Origin: Bacteroidales bacterium | GTDB taxonomy: Bacteria > Bacteroidota > Bacteroidia > Bacteroidales > P3 | Assembly: GCA_031271725.1 (NCBI GenBank) | Contig: JAISVE010000132.1 | Coordinates: 1-7,288, forward strand | Reading direction: 5' to 3' | DNA: 7,288 nt | Shown here: one piece after another, positions 7,140 through 7,288 of the stretch | Numbering within the stretch: the first letter of the stretch is position 1 | Layout: every line of letters starts with the position of its first letter | The notes under the pieces: generated by a model | The model's database searches: none | Seen by the model: only the letters and a program-made list of their open reading frames with translations | What the model was told of the DNA's origin: nothing | Program-made: the position numbers and the translations under genes

Positions 7140-7288
7140 CTACTTCTTAACAAATTTAATGCTTTGGCTGCCGTTCCGCAGCATGTAAGTGCCGCTCGGC
7201 AAACTTAATATATTGAGCTGTATTCTTCCCAAACCGGCAGTGTTGTGCTGCATAATAATTTTGCCTTTCATATCAATAATGCTTACCA
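7140..7288 (-). CDS. C-terminal end of a T9SS type A cargo protein (5' part outside window)
   Basis: On the minus strand a frame enters at the window edge and ends at TAG (7142 to 7140), giving 48 complete residues. They read VSIIDMKGKIIMQ, then LNILSLPSGTYMLR, and end IKFVKK. This matches the second half of a type A T9SS sorting domain and aligns with the end of the LRR protein in this window (VSVYNMQGK, LPNGTYVVEV, KVIKK). The Y-P-N-P entry motif would lie just outside. The family places the protein as secreted through T9SS and surface-attached or released; its main domains are not visible, so no function can be given. No intrinsic terminator with a U tract was found between its stop and the ORF6N gene, so some read-through into that gene is possible. 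Confidence 0.88.
   Translation of the reverse strand, partial: VSIIDMKGKIIMQHNTAGLGRIQLNILSLPSGTYMLRNGSQSIKFVKK

Overview
The window looks like chromosomal DNA of a Bacteroidetes (probably Bacteroidales-like) bacterium. The evidence is three genes for proteins carrying, or about to enter, a type IX secretion (T9SS) type A C-terminal sorting domain, A-rich translation leaders without Shine-Dalgarno sequences, promoter-like TAnnTTTG boxes, and a chromosomal ORF6N gene of a kind common in this phylum. No tRNA, rRNA, CRISPR array, insertion sequence or metabolic gene was seen.

Layout: (1) Positions 1-3599, minus strand: a very large exported multidomain beta-rich protein. Its frame is open without a stop from the ATG at 3599 to the window edge (1199 codons visible). 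The edge cuts it just where the sorting domain should begin. (2) Positions 3600-3793: a 194-bp AT-rich divergent intergenic region. (3) Positions 3794-6355, plus strand: a complete 853-residue BspA-like leucine-rich-repeat protein with signal peptide, Fn3 domain and T9SS sorting domain. (4) Positions 6377-6418: a perfect hairpin flanked by A and T tracts, lying between convergent genes and suited to terminate both. (5) Positions 6422-6967, minus strand: an ORF6N-domain DNA-binding protein, with a good Bacteroidetes-type promoter and a 15-bp inverted repeat upstream. (6) Positions 7140-7288, minus strand: the C-terminal end of a third T9SS cargo protein.

Taken together this is a cell-surface/secreted-protein locus. 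Two large, apparently non-enzymatic, adhesion-type proteins are transcribed divergently, and a third cargo lies beyond a small regulatory-type gene. By T9SS family knowledge all three would cross the inner membrane by Sec and the outer membrane by T9SS, then be anchored at the surface or released. Whether they work together cannot be read from the sequence. The points most worth a second look are the Fn3 domain of the large protein, split by an insert of about 160 residues, an unassigned 180-residue module in the same protein, and the helically phased inverted repeat next to the ORF6N promoter. I found no clear sign of a wholly new system.
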